Of a DNA stretch of 64,000 bases, positions 27,094 to 37,915 are shown piece by piece; position 1 is the first letter of the stretch, and the number at the start of each line of letters is the position of its first letter. The notes under the pieces were generated by a model. That model did no database searches, was not told the DNA's origin, and was given only the letters and a program-made list of their open reading frames with translations. The DNA is from Caballeronia jiangsuensis. GTDB taxonomy: Bacteria; Pseudomonadota; Gammaproteobacteria; Burkholderiales; Burkholderiaceae. Location of the stretch: NCBI GenBank assembly GCA_000648925.1, contig JFHF01000014.1, positions 98,609-162,608 on the forward strand, written 5' to 3'. A program made the position numbers and the translations under genes.

Positions 27094-28932
27094 TCACTGG
27101 GCCCATTTCTTCAGGTGCGACAGGAACGCGTCGGCGCCGACGAATCCCGCGAGTTGTGCGTCGGGTCGCTGCCTGCCATTTCTGTCGTAGAAAATCAGGG
27201 CCGGCGGCCCAAAAAGTCCGAAGCGGCGCAGCATCGCTATGTCCTCGGGCGTGTTCTTCGTGACGTCGATGCGCAGCAGCTTCCACTGAGCAAATTCGGT
27301 TACCACGCGTGGGTCAGTAAAGGTGAAGCGCTCGAGTTCCTTGCAGCTGATACACCAATCCGCATAGAAATCGAGCATAACCGGCTGGCCGCGTGCTGCG
27401 CTGAGTGCCTGGTCCAGTTCGGCATTCGACCGTATCGTGTCAAATCGTGCCGCTCCCCGGCCGGTGCTCTCAGACGTAACTCGCATCACGCCGCCAAGGG
27501 GCTCGAGGACGTCCCGGTGACCGGACAACACGCCGATGAACTCGGCGACGCCCGCGACCAGTAGCAGCACGCCGAGCGCTTTGCTGACCCGCGTAATGGC
27601 GGGTGCACCTGTTGGCAGCGGGTCAATCGCATGAAGCATCACGCCGCAACCGGTTAGCAGCAGCGCAATCAGTATCATCAACAACCAAACAGGCAGCAGC
27701 GAATAGACAAACCACAGCGCCGCAGCGAGCAGCAATACGCCCAGCGCGTGCTGGACCGTGACCATCCAGTGACCGGCCCGAGGTAGGACTCTCGCTCCGA
27801 AGGTACCGACGAGTAGAAGCGGAATTCCCATCCCAATACCCAACACATACAGGGCCAGTGCTCCCCCAATGACGTCGCGGCTGTTGGCGATATACAGCAG
27901 TGCGCCCGCCAGCGCCGGCGTCGCGCACGGCCCGACAATCAGCGCGGACAGCATGCCCGCAATGAACACCGGAACAACTCGCCCGCCGGGTAGACGATTA
28001 CTCCATTCCGTCACATGCGTTTGCCAACTTGTCGGCAACTGCAGGCTGAACACACCGAACATTCCGAGGGCCAGGATAACCATCAGCATGCCAAAGCCGG
28101 CGAGCACCCAGGGCTGTTGTGTTACAGCCACTAGCGGAATGCCGATGAGTGCCGCGATGGTGCCGGCCACTGCGTAGGTAATCGCAAGCCCCTGCACATA
28201 AGCGAGTGACAGGGCAAAGCCTCGACCAAAGGACGATGGTTCACGCGCTGCCCCGATAACCGCTGTCACAATGGGAATGAGCGGGTACATGCACACGGTA
28301 CCTGCCATCAGCAGGCCCGCGAGCAGGAAGCCGAGCAGTTCGGCGAAGGAGACGCCATTCGCGGGGTGCAGATTGATACCAAGCCTGGCGGACGGCAGGG
28401 TGTCGCCAGTGGCCGGAAATCCGGCGATACCCGCCGGCGCGTTATTTCCTGTTGAGACGGAAGAAACCGAGCCATTCGCTGCCACGCGATAGCTTCGCGT
28501 CTGCGGCGGATAGCAGACGCCCAGGTCTGCGCATCCCTGTGACGTGACGGACAGCACAATGCTGCTCACTATTGGACGGGGCAAATGAATACGAATTTCC
28601 ACGGGCCGATGGTAGACCGTGACCATGCCGAATGTCGGGTCGCTTTTCAGTTCACCCGGCGGCATCTTGTCCGGCTTTATCGGTGCGCCGTCGACGGCAA
28701 AGCTGAATCTGTCGCGGTAAAGGTAATAGCCCGCGTGAGTGTTGAATTCGAGCAGCACTTCTTGCCGCGCGCTCAGCGTGACCTTTAGCGGGAACGCGTC
28801 CTCAGGTGACAGCAGTTCCGACTCGTCGACAGCGTGGGCGGCCAGCGACGTCAGTACGAAGAGAAAGCCAAGTGCAACGCGCAACGCGCGTTTGAGCGTC
28901 GCGTTCCATGCATTGATTGATATCGTTTGCAT
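27094..28932 (-). CDS. dsbD: Thiol:disulfide interchange protein DsbD
   Basis: 612 residues. Signal peptide; N-terminal DsbD-alpha domain with the Cys pair in CADLGVC; a central eight-span membrane domain with the Cys of GPCATP; a C-terminal thioredoxin domain with DWCISCKELE. It moves electrons from cytoplasmic thioredoxin to periplasmic thiols. In this copper cluster it likely keeps exposed Cys proteins reduced, as ScsB-type proteins do. It lies just downstream of cusF on the same strand. Confidence 0.92.
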   Translation of the reverse strand: MQTISINAWNATLKRALRVALGFLFVLTSLAAHAVDESELLSPEDAFPLKVTLSARQEVLLEFNTHAGYYLYRDRFSFAVDGAPIKPDKMPPGELKSDPTFGMVTVYHRPVEIRIHLPRPIVSSIVLSVTSQGCADLGVCYPPQTRSYRVAANGSVSSVSTGNNAPAGIAGFPATGDTLPSARLGINLHPANGVSFAELLGFLLAGLLMAGTVCMYPLIPIVTAVIGAAREPSSFGRGFALSLAYVQGLAITYAVAGTIAALIGIPLVAVTQQPWVLAGFGMLMVILALGMFGVFSLQLPTSWQTHVTEWSNRLPGGRVVPVFIAGMLSALIVGPCATPALAGALLYIANSRDVIGGALALYVLGIGMGIPLLLVGTFGARVLPRAGHWMVTVQHALGVLLLAAALWFVYSLLPVWLLMILIALLLTGCGVMLHAIDPLPTGAPAITRVSKALGVLLLVAGVAEFIGVLSGHRDVLEPLGGVMRVTSESTGRGAARFDTIRSNAELDQALSAARGQPVMLDFYADWCISCKELERFTFTDPRVVTEFAQWKLLRIDVTKNTPEDIAMLRRFGLFGPPALIFYDRNGRQRPDAQLAGFVGADAFLSHLKKWAQ

Positions 28933-29011
28933 TACCGGCCTCCATCTCCTGCGTGCCGGACTGCAGGCTCACCACCCGTGGGAAGCCTGCGAGTACGGTA
29001 TCAGCATCTCG

Positions 29012-29362
29012 TCAAGACTGCTTTTCCAGCCTCATAATGGTCAGGTTGCCGTCGACGTTCTCGATGCGAACCCTGACCTTGTCGCCCTCGTGGACTTGCT
29101 TGACCATCGCAGCATCTTTTGCCTTGAAGGCCATGGTCATCGGCGGCATACCGACGTTCTCCAGCGCGCCGTGCTTCAGCGTAATCATGCCGGTCGCCGC
29201 GTCCACCTTTTTGATTTCCGCGTCGGTCAACGCGGGGTTCGACGACACCTTCGCGGCCGAAGGCTTTGCGGACATGTTCATGCCGCTCATGTTATCGCCA
29301 GCAAACGCGGGGGTGGCAACGATGGCTGCAAACGCTGCTGTTGTTACAATCAATTTCTTCAT
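29012..29362 (-). CDS. cusF: Periplasmic copper-binding protein CusF
   Basis: 116 residues from the ATG at 29362, whose A is shared with the cusA stop (TGATG overlap). A signal peptide is followed by a Met-rich linker and the CusF OB-fold with GMPPMTMAFKAKD, the Met/Met Cu(I) ligand segment. It delivers Cu(I)/Ag(I) to the CusCBA pump. Confidence 0.92.
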   Translation of the reverse strand: MKKLIVTTAAFAAIVATPAFAGDNMSGMNMSAKPSAAKVSSNPALTDAEIKKVDAATGMITLKHGALENVGMPPMTMAFKAKDAAMVKQVHEGDKVRVRIENVDGNLTIMRLEKQS

Positions 29363-32300
29363 CAAATTTCTCCAGTTTCGGTAGATGGCACTCTCGTGCC
29401 GGAAGGCACTGCATGGTGAAGACGGGCCGCGCCGGGTTTCTGCGCATGACGGCGCTGTAGCAGGAACCAGGCAGCGGGAATCACAAACATCGACAGAAGG
29501 GGCGCGGTGACCATGCCGCCGACCATCGGCGCAGCGATGCGCTGCATGACTTCCGACCCCGCGCCATGACCAACCATGATGGGTATAAGCCCGGCCAGCA
29601 CCACCGCAACCGTCATGGCTTTAGGCCTCACGCGCAACACGGCGCCTTCGCGAATGGCGTCGAACAACAGCGCCTCGGTCAGCATTTCGCCAGCTTCGAG
29701 GCGACGATTGAGTGCCCCCTTGAGGTACAGAAGCATGACGACGCCGAATTCAGCAGCAACACCAGCTAGCGCGATGAAGCCTACTGATGTCGCTACCGAT
29801 ACGGCATGCCCCAGAATCCAGATGAACCAGAGGCCGCCAACAAGCGCGAACGGCACCGTCGACATCAGCAACAACGCGTCAGCCGCCGAATTGAAGGTCA
29901 GGAAGAGCAGCACGAAGATGACGACCAGGGTCACGGGAATGACAGTTCGAAGCTTGGCCGCCGCGCGCTCCAGGTACTCGAACTGTCCGGACCACGCGAT
30001 TGAGTATCCGGGAGGGAGAACGACCTCTTCTGCGACCGCACGCTGCATCGCTTTCACGGCTGACTGCAAGTCCGTGTTACGGATGTCCACGTAGACGTAG
30101 CCCGAGAGACGCGCATTTTCGCTGCGAATCATCGGGGGACCGTCGGCAATTGCGATATGCGCGACATCGCCGAGCTGGATTTGCGCGTTTCGGTCCGTCA
30201 CGACCGGAAGTTGACGAAGCCGCTCGAGCGAATCCCGGACTTCGCGTGGATAGCGGATATTGATGGGAAACCGCTCCCGACCAGCAATCACTTCGCCAAC
30301 GTTGTCACCCCCTACCGCCGACGAGACGACCGACTGGATGTCCGCCACGCTCAGCCCGTAACGGGCCGCCGCGGACCGGTCGATATTGACATCGATGTAA
30401 CGACCACCGTTTAGCCGTTCGGCCAATGCGGACGTCACGCCAGGCACGTCCTTCACGGCTGCTTCTACCTGCGTCGCAATCCGGTCTATCTGCGAAAGGT
30501 CCGTACCAGAAATCTTGACCCCAACGGGCGTCTTGATGCCCGTCGAGAGCATATCCAGGCGATTGCGGATGGGGGGCACCCAGACGTTCGACAATCCCGG
30601 GACCTTGACTGTCGCGTCCAGTTCGTCGACGAGCTTCTCCGGCGTCATGCCCGGGCGCCACTCGTCGAGCGGTTTGAACTGAATCGTGGTCTCAAACATT
30701 TCGAGCGGCGCCGGGTCCGTGGCAGTGTCGGCGCGGCCCGACTTGCCGAAGACGGTGGCCACCTCCGGCACGGTCTTAATGAGCCGGTCGGTCTGCTGCA
30801 GCAGTTCCGACGCTTTCTCGGCCGAGATGCCGGGAAGCGCCGTCGGCATGTACAGCAGGTCGCCCTCATCGAGCGGCGGCAGAAATTCCCCACCGAGACG
30901 CGAAACAGGAACTATCGTGACAGCCAGCGCAACCACGGCGAGCCCAATCACGAACCATGGACGTCGAAGCGTAGCTTCGAGCAGCGGCCTGTATAGACGA
31001 ATGAGCACACGGTTGATGGGATTGGCGTTTTCGTGCGGGATGCGGCCGCGTATGAGATAGCCCATCAGGACGGGCACGAGCGTGACGGACAGTCCCGCAG
31101 CCGCCGCAATCGTGTAGGTCTTCGTGAAAGCCAGCGGCGAGAACAGCTTGCCTTCCTGCCCTTCCAGCGAGAACACTGGGATGAACGACAGCGTGATGAT
31201 GAGCAGAGAGAAGAAGAGCGCCGGCCCCACTTCAGCCGCAGACGTGGCAATCAGCTCCCAGCGTTGAGACGCAGAAATCCGCGCGCCAAGATACTCATGC
31301 TCGAACGCTTCCAGATGCTTGTGCGCGTTCTCTATCATCACGATGGCGGCATCAATCATCGCGCCAATGGCAATCGCAATACCGCCAAGCGACATGAGGT
31401 TCGCGTTGACACCCTGGTAGCGCATCACAATGAACGCGGCGAGCACGCCGAGCGGTAATGAAAGAATCGCGACGAATGCACTGCGCAGATGGAACAGGAA
31501 GGCCGCACAGACGAGCCCGACGACGATGAACTCTTCGATGAGCTTGTCCTTAAGGTTGCCCACTGCGCGCTCGATGAGTTGGGAGCGGTCATAGGTCGTC
31601 ACGACTTCCACGCCGGCGGGTAGGGACCGCTTCAGGTCGGCGAGCTTTGTCTTCACGGCGTCGATGGTCTTGAGCGCGTTCTTCCCCGAGCGCATCACGA
31701 TGACGCCACCCGCGACCTCACCCTCTCCGTTCAGCTCCGCAATGCCGCGCCGCATCTCGGGTCCAATCTGGATACGCGCCACATCGCCGAGCAGTACCGG
31801 TGTACCCGCTTCGTTCGTGCGCAGCACGACGTTGCGGAAGTCATCCAGCGAATGAAGGTAGCCGGAGGAGCGGACCATGTATTCGGACTCCGCCATCTCG
31901 ACCACCGAACCGCCTGATTCCTGATTCGCCTTGCCCAGTGCATCGGCCACCATTGCCTGGGTGATGCCATATGCGCGCAGTTTGTCCGGGTCGAGGACGA
32001 CCTGATACTGGCGCACCATGCCGCCAATGCTGGCCACCTCCGACACATCGGGCACCGACTTCAGCTCGAACTTTAGGAACCAGTCGTTCAGCGCGCGCAG
32101 TTGCCCAAGGTCGTGCTGCCCTGTTCTGTCGACGAGCGCATACTCGTACACCCAGCCCACGCCGGTCGCGTCCGGACCGAGCGAGACCGTCGCTCCGGAT
32201 GGCAAGCGGCTTTGCACCTGATTCAGATATTCGAGCACGCGCGAGCGTGCCCAGTATTGGTCCGTCTTGTCATCGAAGAGCACATACACGAACGCGTCGC

Positions 32301-32565
32301 CGAACGACGAATAGGCGCGGATGGTTTTTGCACCCGGCACGCCAAGCAGCGTCGTGGTGAGCGGATAGGTGACCTGGTCCTCGATGACCTGCGGTGCCTT
32401 GCCCGGATACGATGCCTTGATGATGACCTGAGTGTCGGACAGGTCAGGCAGCGCGTCGAGCGGCGTCTCACTCACCGAGTAGACGCCCCACGACGCGACC
32501 AGGACGGTCGCCAGCAACACGAGGAAGCGGTTGCGGATGGACCAGCGGATGAGATGCGCAATCAT
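29362..32565 (-). CDS. cusA: RND heavy-metal efflux pump, inner-membrane subunit CusA
   Basis: 1067 residues, the usual HME-RND length. The start [20 protein letters not shown] and the periplasmic [20 protein letters not shown] are diagnostic of CusA/CzcA. Twelve membrane segments in two halves are visible, with the charged residues of segment 4 in the [20 protein letters not shown] region. Together with CusB, CusC and CusF neighbours the substrate is Cu(I)/Ag(I). It overlaps cusB by four bases. Confidence 0.94.
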   Translation of the reverse strand: MIAHLIRWSIRNRFLVLLATVLVASWGVYSVSETPLDALPDLSDTQVIIKASYPGKAPQVIEDQVTYPLTTTLLGVPGAKTIRAYSSFGDAFVYVLFDDKTDQYWARSRVLEYLNQVQSRLPSGATVSLGPDATGVGWVYEYALVDRTGQHDLGQLRALNDWFLKFELKSVPDVSEVASIGGMVRQYQVVLDPDKLRAYGITQAMVADALGKANQESGGSVVEMAESEYMVRSSGYLHSLDDFRNVVLRTNEAGTPVLLGDVARIQIGPEMRRGIAELNGEGEVAGGVIVMRSGKNALKTIDAVKTKLADLKRSLPAGVEVVTTYDRSQLIERAVGNLKDKLIEEFIVVGLVCAAFLFHLRSAFVAILSLPLGVLAAFIVMRYQGVNANLMSLGGIAIAIGAMIDAAIVMIENAHKHLEAFEHEYLGARISASQRWELIATSAAEVGPALFFSLLIITLSFIPVFSLEGQEGKLFSPLAFTKTYTIAAAAGLSVTLVPVLMGYLIRGRIPHENANPINRVLIRLYRPLLEATLRRPWFVIGLAVVALAVTIVPVSRLGGEFLPPLDEGDLLYMPTALPGISAEKASELLQQTDRLIKTVPEVATVFGKSGRADTATDPAPLEMFETTIQFKPLDEWRPGMTPEKLVDELDATVKVPGLSNVWVPPIRNRLDMLSTGIKTPVGVKISGTDLSQIDRIATQVEAAVKDVPGVTSALAERLNGGRYIDVNIDRSAAARYGLSVADIQSVVSSAVGGDNVGEVIAGRERFPINIRYPREVRDSLERLRQLPVVTDRNAQIQLGDVAHIAIADGPPMIRSENARLSGYVYVDIRNTDLQSAVKAMQRAVAEEVVLPPGYSIAWSGQFEYLERAAAKLRTVIPVTLVVIFVLLFLTFNSAADALLLMSTVPFALVGGLWFIWILGHAVSVATSVGFIALAGVAAEFGVVMLLYLKGALNRRLEAGEMLTEALLFDAIREGAVLRVRPKAMTVAVVLAGLIPIMVGHGAGSEVMQRIAAPMVGGMVTAPLLSMFVIPAAWFLLQRRHAQKPGAARLHHAVPSGTRVPSTETGEI

Positions 32566-34112
32566 TTGGCACCTCCGACCGGTTCGACCTTTGTCAGTTG
32601 GTAGCCATCACCAGACTGCCGGAAGACGAAGTGCTTGGTCTCGCCCGGCTTTACATCCGGAAACGCGTCTGGCGCGGGCTTACTGAATGACATCGTCATT
32701 GCGGGCCAGTTTAGGGCCGGAACGGGCTGGTGCGAAAAGGTGATGTCGCCCGTGGTTACTTTCTCGACCTTCCCGGTGGTCTCATACGTCTGAGTCGCCC
32801 CCGGAGAAGAGGCTTGAGCCGAACCGGTCGCGGGCGTAACGCCCGTTGCACCCGATGCGGGGCGACCTTGGAGCCTCGGCAGAACCGATTTGAGGCTGGC
32901 TTCGGAATCGATGAGGAATTGGCCGGAAGCGACGACGGTCTCGCCGTCCTCCAGACCACTGAGAACGGAAGTCTCGTTACCAATGTCGTTGCCGACGGTG
33001 ACACTGACAGGTTGCAGGCGTCCGTCGCCGTTCTTCACGATGACGACGGAGCGTTTGCCGGTTGTGATGACGGCTTCTGAAGGCACCAGCAGCCGCGGCA
33101 CTGCCTTCTGGCCAGCGACGTGCGCTCGCATGAGCATGCCCGGCGTCAGCTTGAGCGCTGAATTGTCGAGTTCAAGGCGAGCCTGCAGCGTTCGGCTCGT
33201 CGTGCTGATGCCAGGCAGGATTTCCCGAATCTGGCCTTTGAAGTGCTGGGACGGGTCACCGCTAAACGTAGCGTCGACCGTCATGCCAGGTTGCACGGAC
33301 AACGCGAGCGCCTCTGGGATTTCGACGACGAGCCACAGCTTCGAGAGCCCCGCGATTTTGGCGAGCGTCTGCCCCGCGGTGACCATCGCGCCATCCCTGA
33401 CGTTCAGTTCGCTCACGACGCCCGTTTCCGGCGACGACAGCACGACATGAGTTTGAGCCTTACCCGTTCGGTCGAGCGCCGCGATGACGCCGTTCGGAAT
33501 CGACAACGCCCGCATACGAGCGCGGGACGCTTCCAGCAGGCCGGTGTCCATTCCGCTGCGCTTGAGCGCAAGGTACTCCTCCTGCGGTGCCAGCCAGTCG
33601 GGTACGAAGAGCGACGCAATCGGTGCGCCCTTCGCAATCCGCTGCATCGGGGCGCTGGCGTATAGGTGGTCGATGTAACCTGTGACGCGTGACTGCACGA
33701 CGTCTGCCCGCGACTCGTCGAACTGCGTGGTGCCGACGGCGTCGAACCCTTCCGAAGTTTCCTGACGGCGCACGGTCGCGTAACGGATACCGAGGTTCTG
33801 CTGGAGGCCGGGGTCGATGCTTATGCCCGTCGAGCTCCCGCCTTCGTCCGCGTAGACGGGTTCGAGTTGCATGTCCATGAAAGGCGACTTGCCCGGCTTG
33901 TCGAAATGCTGTGCCGGAACCATCGGGTCATGCCAGTACAGCACCTTGCGAGCCGTTTTCGGGTCGACCTTGTCGCCTGACGCGGAGACGGCGGCCGCAG
34001 CGTCTGCTTCCCCCGAAGCCGGACGATGAGTGCCGGCAACATAGCCGACAGCTAGCAGCGCCGCCGCCGCAAACACCGCTAATGCTGTGCGTGCCATTTG
34101 TTTCTTTTGCAT
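32562..34112 (-). CDS. cusB: Membrane-fusion protein CusB with fused C-terminal CusF domain
   Basis: 516 residues from the ATG at 34112, which has a GGGAGAA site. An N-terminal anchor and a heavy-metal-binding segment ([29 protein letters not shown]) precede the lipoyl/barrel domains. The last ~80 residues, after a Ser/Ala/Gly linker, form a CusF-like domain with [10 protein letters not shown], which keeps the Trp and two Met of CusF. It bridges CusA and CusC in the periplasm. The fusion would tether a copper chaperone to the pump. Confidence 0.92.
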   Translation of the reverse strand: MQKKQMARTALAVFAAAALLAVGYVAGTHRPASGEADAAAAVSASGDKVDPKTARKVLYWHDPMVPAQHFDKPGKSPFMDMQLEPVYADEGGSSTGISIDPGLQQNLGIRYATVRRQETSEGFDAVGTTQFDESRADVVQSRVTGYIDHLYASAPMQRIAKGAPIASLFVPDWLAPQEEYLALKRSGMDTGLLEASRARMRALSIPNGVIAALDRTGKAQTHVVLSSPETGVVSELNVRDGAMVTAGQTLAKIAGLSKLWLVVEIPEALALSVQPGMTVDATFSGDPSQHFKGQIREILPGISTTSRTLQARLELDNSALKLTPGMLMRAHVAGQKAVPRLLVPSEAVITTGKRSVVIVKNGDGRLQPVSVTVGNDIGNETSVLSGLEDGETVVASGQFLIDSEASLKSVLPRLQGRPASGATGVTPATGSAQASSPGATQTYETTGKVEKVTTGDITFSHQPVPALNWPAMTMSFSKPAPDAFPDVKPGETKHFVFRQSGDGYQLTKVEPVGGAK

Positions 34113-34123
34113 GTGTTTCTCCC

Positions 34124-35419
34124 TCACTGACCCGCAGTCATCGAAGCTGGGACCACCTGGTATTCAAGCTGTGCCCAGGTCTGTGACACGTCGCGCCGCA
34201 GTTCGAGCACCTGAAGTTCAGCCTCAAGTTGCGCGCGTCGAGCTGCAAAGGTGTCGGCGAGTGAGCCGGTGCCTGCCTTATAGGCGGCAGCCGCCAGTTG
34301 AACGCGCTGGCCAGCAGCGGGAAGTAGAGAGTCGGAGAGATTGGCAATGCGCTCGCGACCGCTCTCGAGGGTGGCGGACTGCGTGCGGATGTCGGCTTCG
34401 ACCTGACGTTGCGCGTCCTCGTACATCAGGCGCGCTCTAGTGCCAAGCTCCGCTTTTTCGGCCGCATCCCGGTCCTGGCGATTTTTGCGATTGATGGGCA
34501 ACGGAATGCTGACGCCTATCGACACCATGTTCGAGTACGCTCCGCCGCGCTGTTGATACGCAACGCCCCACGTCCAGTTCGGGCTTCGGTTACTGTTCGC
34601 GACGGCCGTATCGGCATCGGCGAGCGCGATGTCGCGCGACGCAGCGACGAGCGCCGGCTGTACCTCACGGAGCTCCTCCGGAGGTAGCGTCGATACGTAG
34701 GATAGGGGCGCCGGCGGCTGGCCCGTCACGTCGGACGCGGGCATTGCCGTCCATCGAGACAACCCGATGAGTGCCGTCTGGAAGGTCTGGCGGGTCTTGA
34801 GCAACTGGTCCTGGGTCTGCGCGAGCATCACCTGAGCTTGCGTGACGTCAGCGGCAGTCGCCTTCGCCCCGCGATATGAGGCCTTCGTCGCCGCGAGCTC
34901 ATGACTCATGTGGTCAACGAGTTCCTGCTGCAACGAGACAGTCTTTTTTGCGTAGACCGCATTCAGCCAAGCGATGGCGGTCTGCTGACGCGTGTTCGCG
35001 AGCTGAGCCAGATAGCCCGCTCGCTCCCGGTCAACGACGTCGTTTGCCAGAGCGGATTGAAGTCGGCGCTTCTCGCCCGACGTCCATTCCTGCTCGATGC
35101 CGACGCGACGCATCGTCATGAAATCCTGGCCGACCGTGAATTTCTGCTGCCCGGTCACGGGCAGGTTGTCGATGCCCGCCTTGAGCACCGGGTCGGGCAA
35201 TTGTCCGGCCCGGACGGCTGCCTCTGAGCTCGCGCGTACCGAGGCCTGCGCCGCACCCATGACGGCGGAATGGTCGGTCGCGGCCTGAAGTGCCGCATCA
35301 AGCGTAAAAGGTGTTTCCTGAGCGTAGGCGGCTACGCTCGTGAGAATCAGCGCGGCGAAAAGTGAATGCGCGCGCAGGGATGCACGCCGGCATGACGGCG
35401 TGCCAATGATTGAAGGCAT
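34124..35419 (-). CDS. cusC: Outer-membrane efflux protein CusC (TolC family)
   Basis: 431 residues, signal peptide ending AAYAQ. Two outer-membrane-efflux repeats rich in long helices (AALQAATDHSAVMGAAQASV, LPDPVLKAGIDNLP) match the HME-type TolC proteins. It forms the outer-membrane channel of the CusCBA system and starts the cusCBAF run, 11 bases ahead of cusB. Confidence 0.9.
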   Translation of the reverse strand: MPSIIGTPSCRRASLRAHSLFAALILTSVAAYAQETPFTLDAALQAATDHSAVMGAAQASVRASSEAAVRAGQLPDPVLKAGIDNLPVTGQQKFTVGQDFMTMRRVGIEQEWTSGEKRRLQSALANDVVDRERAGYLAQLANTRQQTAIAWLNAVYAKKTVSLQQELVDHMSHELAATKASYRGAKATAADVTQAQVMLAQTQDQLLKTRQTFQTALIGLSRWTAMPASDVTGQPPAPLSYVSTLPPEELREVQPALVAASRDIALADADTAVANSNRSPNWTWGVAYQQRGGAYSNMVSIGVSIPLPINRKNRQDRDAAEKAELGTRARLMYEDAQRQVEADIRTQSATLESGRERIANLSDSLLPAAGQRVQLAAAAYKAGTGSLADTFAARRAQLEAELQVLELRRDVSQTWAQLEYQVVPASMTAGQ

Positions 35420-35511
35420 GTTCTAATCCCAACGGCGGACTCCCCTAAGGAATCCACGTCCTGGATGCAGGACGACCTCGCCGCTAATGCGGCGAACCTG
35501 TCAGCAAGGGA

Positions 35512-35874
35512 TTAGATGGAACGAGGAGGTCGCCAGAGGCCGGCCAACTCGCGGACGGCGAGCGATTGTGCGTAGTGGAAGACGACCGGACTGGACAGCG
35601 CGGCCGGACGGGTTATTTCGATACGTGGTACCGGGTGATACGGGCTGCCTAGCTGGCATTGAGCAGTCGTTTTGCACGAGATGTCCTTGGCCTTCTGATG
35701 CTTGGACGGATTCGTCATCTCGCAGCCGGGCATCTCGGACGACATCGCGCTGCCGTCGTCGGACCCCGCGCTCATCTGCATCGGACATTCTCCGGCCAAG
35801 CCGCTTGCTGCCAGCCCACTGATGGGCAGCACAGCGCAAAGCAGCAGAAGGAGAAGTGTCCGAAGGAATTTCAT
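35512..35874 (-). CDS. Small secreted protein upstream of cusC
   Basis: 120 residues. A strong signal peptide (LRTLLLLLLCAVLPISGLAA) is followed by Cys/Met-rich segments (GECPMQMSAGSDDGSAMSSE, MPGCEM, CKTTAQCQLG). Proteins of this kind commonly open cus/czc-type operons in Burkholderiales. It is probably periplasmic and metal-binding; the function is inferred from composition and position only. Confidence 0.72.
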   Translation of the reverse strand: MKFLRTLLLLLLCAVLPISGLAASGLAGECPMQMSAGSDDGSAMSSEMPGCEMTNPSKHQKAKDISCKTTAQCQLGSPYHPVPRIEITRPAALSSPVVFHYAQSLAVRELAGLWRPPRSI

Positions 35875-36031
35875 GTCTAGAAGCGTAGCGAGGCTATTTT
35901 ATACACGTTCTGGGAGATTTGTGGTACGCGCTGCGTTTACCGGACACGATGTTACGAGCAGTCGGTGCGACGAAGCGGCACAGCGCCGTTTGCCGGCATG
36001 CCGCACCAAGCTGCGTGCGTAGCTTAGTTCG

Positions 36032-36139
36032 TCAGTCTGCGCTGATATAGGCCATTTCATACAAGACAAAGAGGCACGCAACCACAATCGTGACGGCAAC
36101 CGTGATGACCGTCGCCAACCTGAAGGTTTCTCGTGTCAT
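36032..36139 (-). CDS. 35-residue single-span membrane protein
   Basis: A short frame starting at 36139 with an AGAGG site. The product MTRETFRLATVITVAVTIVV continues ACLFVLYEMAYISAD, i.e. one membrane helix with charged ends. It lies 157 bases upstream of the secreted-protein gene that heads the cus run and downstream of a candidate CopR box, so it may be the first gene of the operon. Small membrane peptides of this type can modulate pumps; that role is speculation. Confidence 0.55.
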   Translation of the reverse strand: MTRETFRLATVITVAVTIVVACLFVLYEMAYISAD

Positions 36140-36321
36140 GAGATGCCTCTGAAGGGCGGTTCAATCACCGCACGTCTTGAGGATAGTCCGTCAGAAAGGG
36201 TTGTAGCCAATACGAGTAGCTATTGCGACAGGAAAGCGTTGCCCGACGAATGGATTCGACGGGTCGCCTTTATTAACGTCTCGTGCGTCAGGCGATAAGA
36301 TGACGTCAATATTACCTATGC

Positions 36322-36337
36322 GTCATTCGGCTGTCAT
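36322..36337. promoter_or_regulatory. Candidate CopR box (cus operon)
   Basis: Direct repeat GTCATT-CGGCT-GTCAT, 11 bases between half-site starts. The same pattern occurs at 44769-44784 and 51002-51017. It is about 180 bases upstream of the leftward cus genes. Confidence 0.55.
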
Positions 36338-36704
36338 TTTGGGGCACCACAGCAGCTCAGTTTGAAACGCCCTTCCTATATGCCGTGGGCTTTCTCGGGC
36401 GTTGACCAATCGGCTTGGCAGCGATGCCTCGCGAACTCGTCATTTATGCAGCCGCGGGGACCCGCATCTGCTCCGTCCGCACTGCGCGGCGAGCGAGCTT
36501 GTATCTCTAAAATGGCGCGAAGTACAGTGGGCATGCGTAAAGTGTTTCGCCTTCGATGGTGGACACGATGACGAGAAGTGTGAATCGCCGCGAAAAGAGT
36601 GCGAACCTCCGCTAATGCCTTCTCGGCCTGCATATGCGCCGACTGGGTGGATTCAGAGCGGCCGAGCGATGGTAGACTCGCGGCAAACGAGAAAGTCGCA
36701 AACA

Positions 36705-37217
36705 ATGAACGATATAGCAACGCTGATTCAGCATTGGAAGCAGGACCCAGCGGGAACGTTTCAGACCTGGTTTCTTTGGCCAGAGCGCTTGAAGAACTTT
36801 CGCTCGATACGTCAGGGACTTCGACAAGTTGTCAAAGAGATAGGGCAAGACACCTTCGGAAACACCTACCGAGGCTCTTCGCTCGAGACGGTCGTACACT
36901 CTATCGCAGAGCAACGCCAAATTTTTAAGGGCGCGGACCACGCTTTCCTATGGAAGCCAAAACTTCGAATCCCCGACATCTACGAGAACCTTCCGAATCA
37001 GCGCGCGTTCGCGCGGCTACTGGAAACCTGCGACTGTTGCAACGAAATCACCGGCGTATCCTTCAACAACGAGGCCAAATATGTAACTGCATCACATCGC
37101 TATCGTCTTCTGTTCGACCGTTATTGCGACATCCGCATTTGCGGACTCCATGCACAATTTTCCTCCGCCTCATGCAACAGGCGCGACCGGTGTCGAAACC
37201 AGACAATCGTCCCCTGA
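36705..37217 (+). pseudogene. Truncated ERLKNF-type hypothetical gene
   Basis: Starts MNDIATLIQHWKQDPAGTFQ and runs through FLWPERLKNFRSIRQGLRQV, SSLETVVHSIAEQRQIFKGA and LWKPKLRIPDIYEN. I recognise this as the N-terminal ~115 residues of a conserved proteobacterial hypothetical protein that is normally over 300 residues. After CDCCNE the similarity stops and the frame runs on into unrelated sequence to 37217. It is a 3'-deleted gene; a second, differently deleted copy is at 24544. Confidence 0.65.
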
Positions 37218-37413
37218 CTGGCAAGCGACGGCCGCCGCGCCAGCAGGGAAAACCCGTCAGCAGGTTATGGAAGAACTGAGGCAAGCAGAACGAGACGGAC
37301 TTATTCCGACGAGCAGAAGCGACTATCCGCCGAGCGAACGACTCATCGAGATGAACAAGGAACGCTACGCTGCTGTGCATCGCGGAGTGCAAACGCAAGC
37401 GAAAGCGCAGTAG
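37150..37413 (+). CDS. DUF4148-type protein, probably lacking its signal peptide
   Basis: 87 residues. The core GKTRQQVMEELRQAERDGLI and SDYPPSERLIEMNKERY matches DUF4148 proteins and three relatives in this window (39978, 54250 and this one share GKTR...DYPPS...NKE.Y). The other copies begin with a signal peptide, whereas here the N-terminus is unrelated, so the gene seems to have lost its start where it meets the broken gene at 36705. Confidence 0.6.
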   Translation: MHNFPPPHATGATGVETRQSSPDWQATAAAPAGKTRQQVMEELRQAERDGLIPTSRSDYPPSERLIEMNKERYAAVHRGVQTQAKAQ

Positions 37414-37525
37414 GTGTAGTTCCGGTCCGCGACTATCTCGTCGTGGCAACGAGAGGCTATGGTCGGATAGACCGGGCGCGGGCCGGACATAAAGCGACGC
37501 TAGTGCTGAATGAGCGAGGTCTTCC

Positions 37526-37726
37526 ATGAAGACAAGGTTCGGTATCGACAATGTAGCAATAGCGGCGATGATGGCGAGCATTCTCCTGACTGCTTGTGGC
37601 ACGATTTCGAAAGGAAATTTGTCTTCTGATGGCGAAAGCACGCATGCTGACGCGCGCCCTCAGTTAAAGCGCGAATATCCTTGTCAAAACTTGCATGTAA
37701 AGTCGTCTAATTGTCCTCCGCGATAG
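37526..37726 (+). CDS. Small putative lipoprotein
   Basis: 66 residues. A basic start and hydrophobic stretch end in LLTACG, a good lipobox, followed by a polar tail with two more Cys. A GAGG stretch precedes the ATG. No family recognised. Confidence 0.5.
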   Translation: MKTRFGIDNVAIAAMMASILLTACGTISKGNLSSDGESTHADARPQLKREYPCQNLHVKSSNCPPR

Positions 37727-37915
37727 AGGGACGTAACTCGTAAACGGGACTTACTGGACTTGCTCCTCGACGAGGCCCAAGCGTCCTTATGACGGAGTTC
37801 ATCTTTTTGGTCGCCAAGATTTCGCGCCATCCTCATCAAATGATTTTTTAACTGTGCGAGCCCAGCACGCGCGTCCGTCGGTGAACAGTGGTCGAACGAT
37901 ATAAGTTATAGCCGT

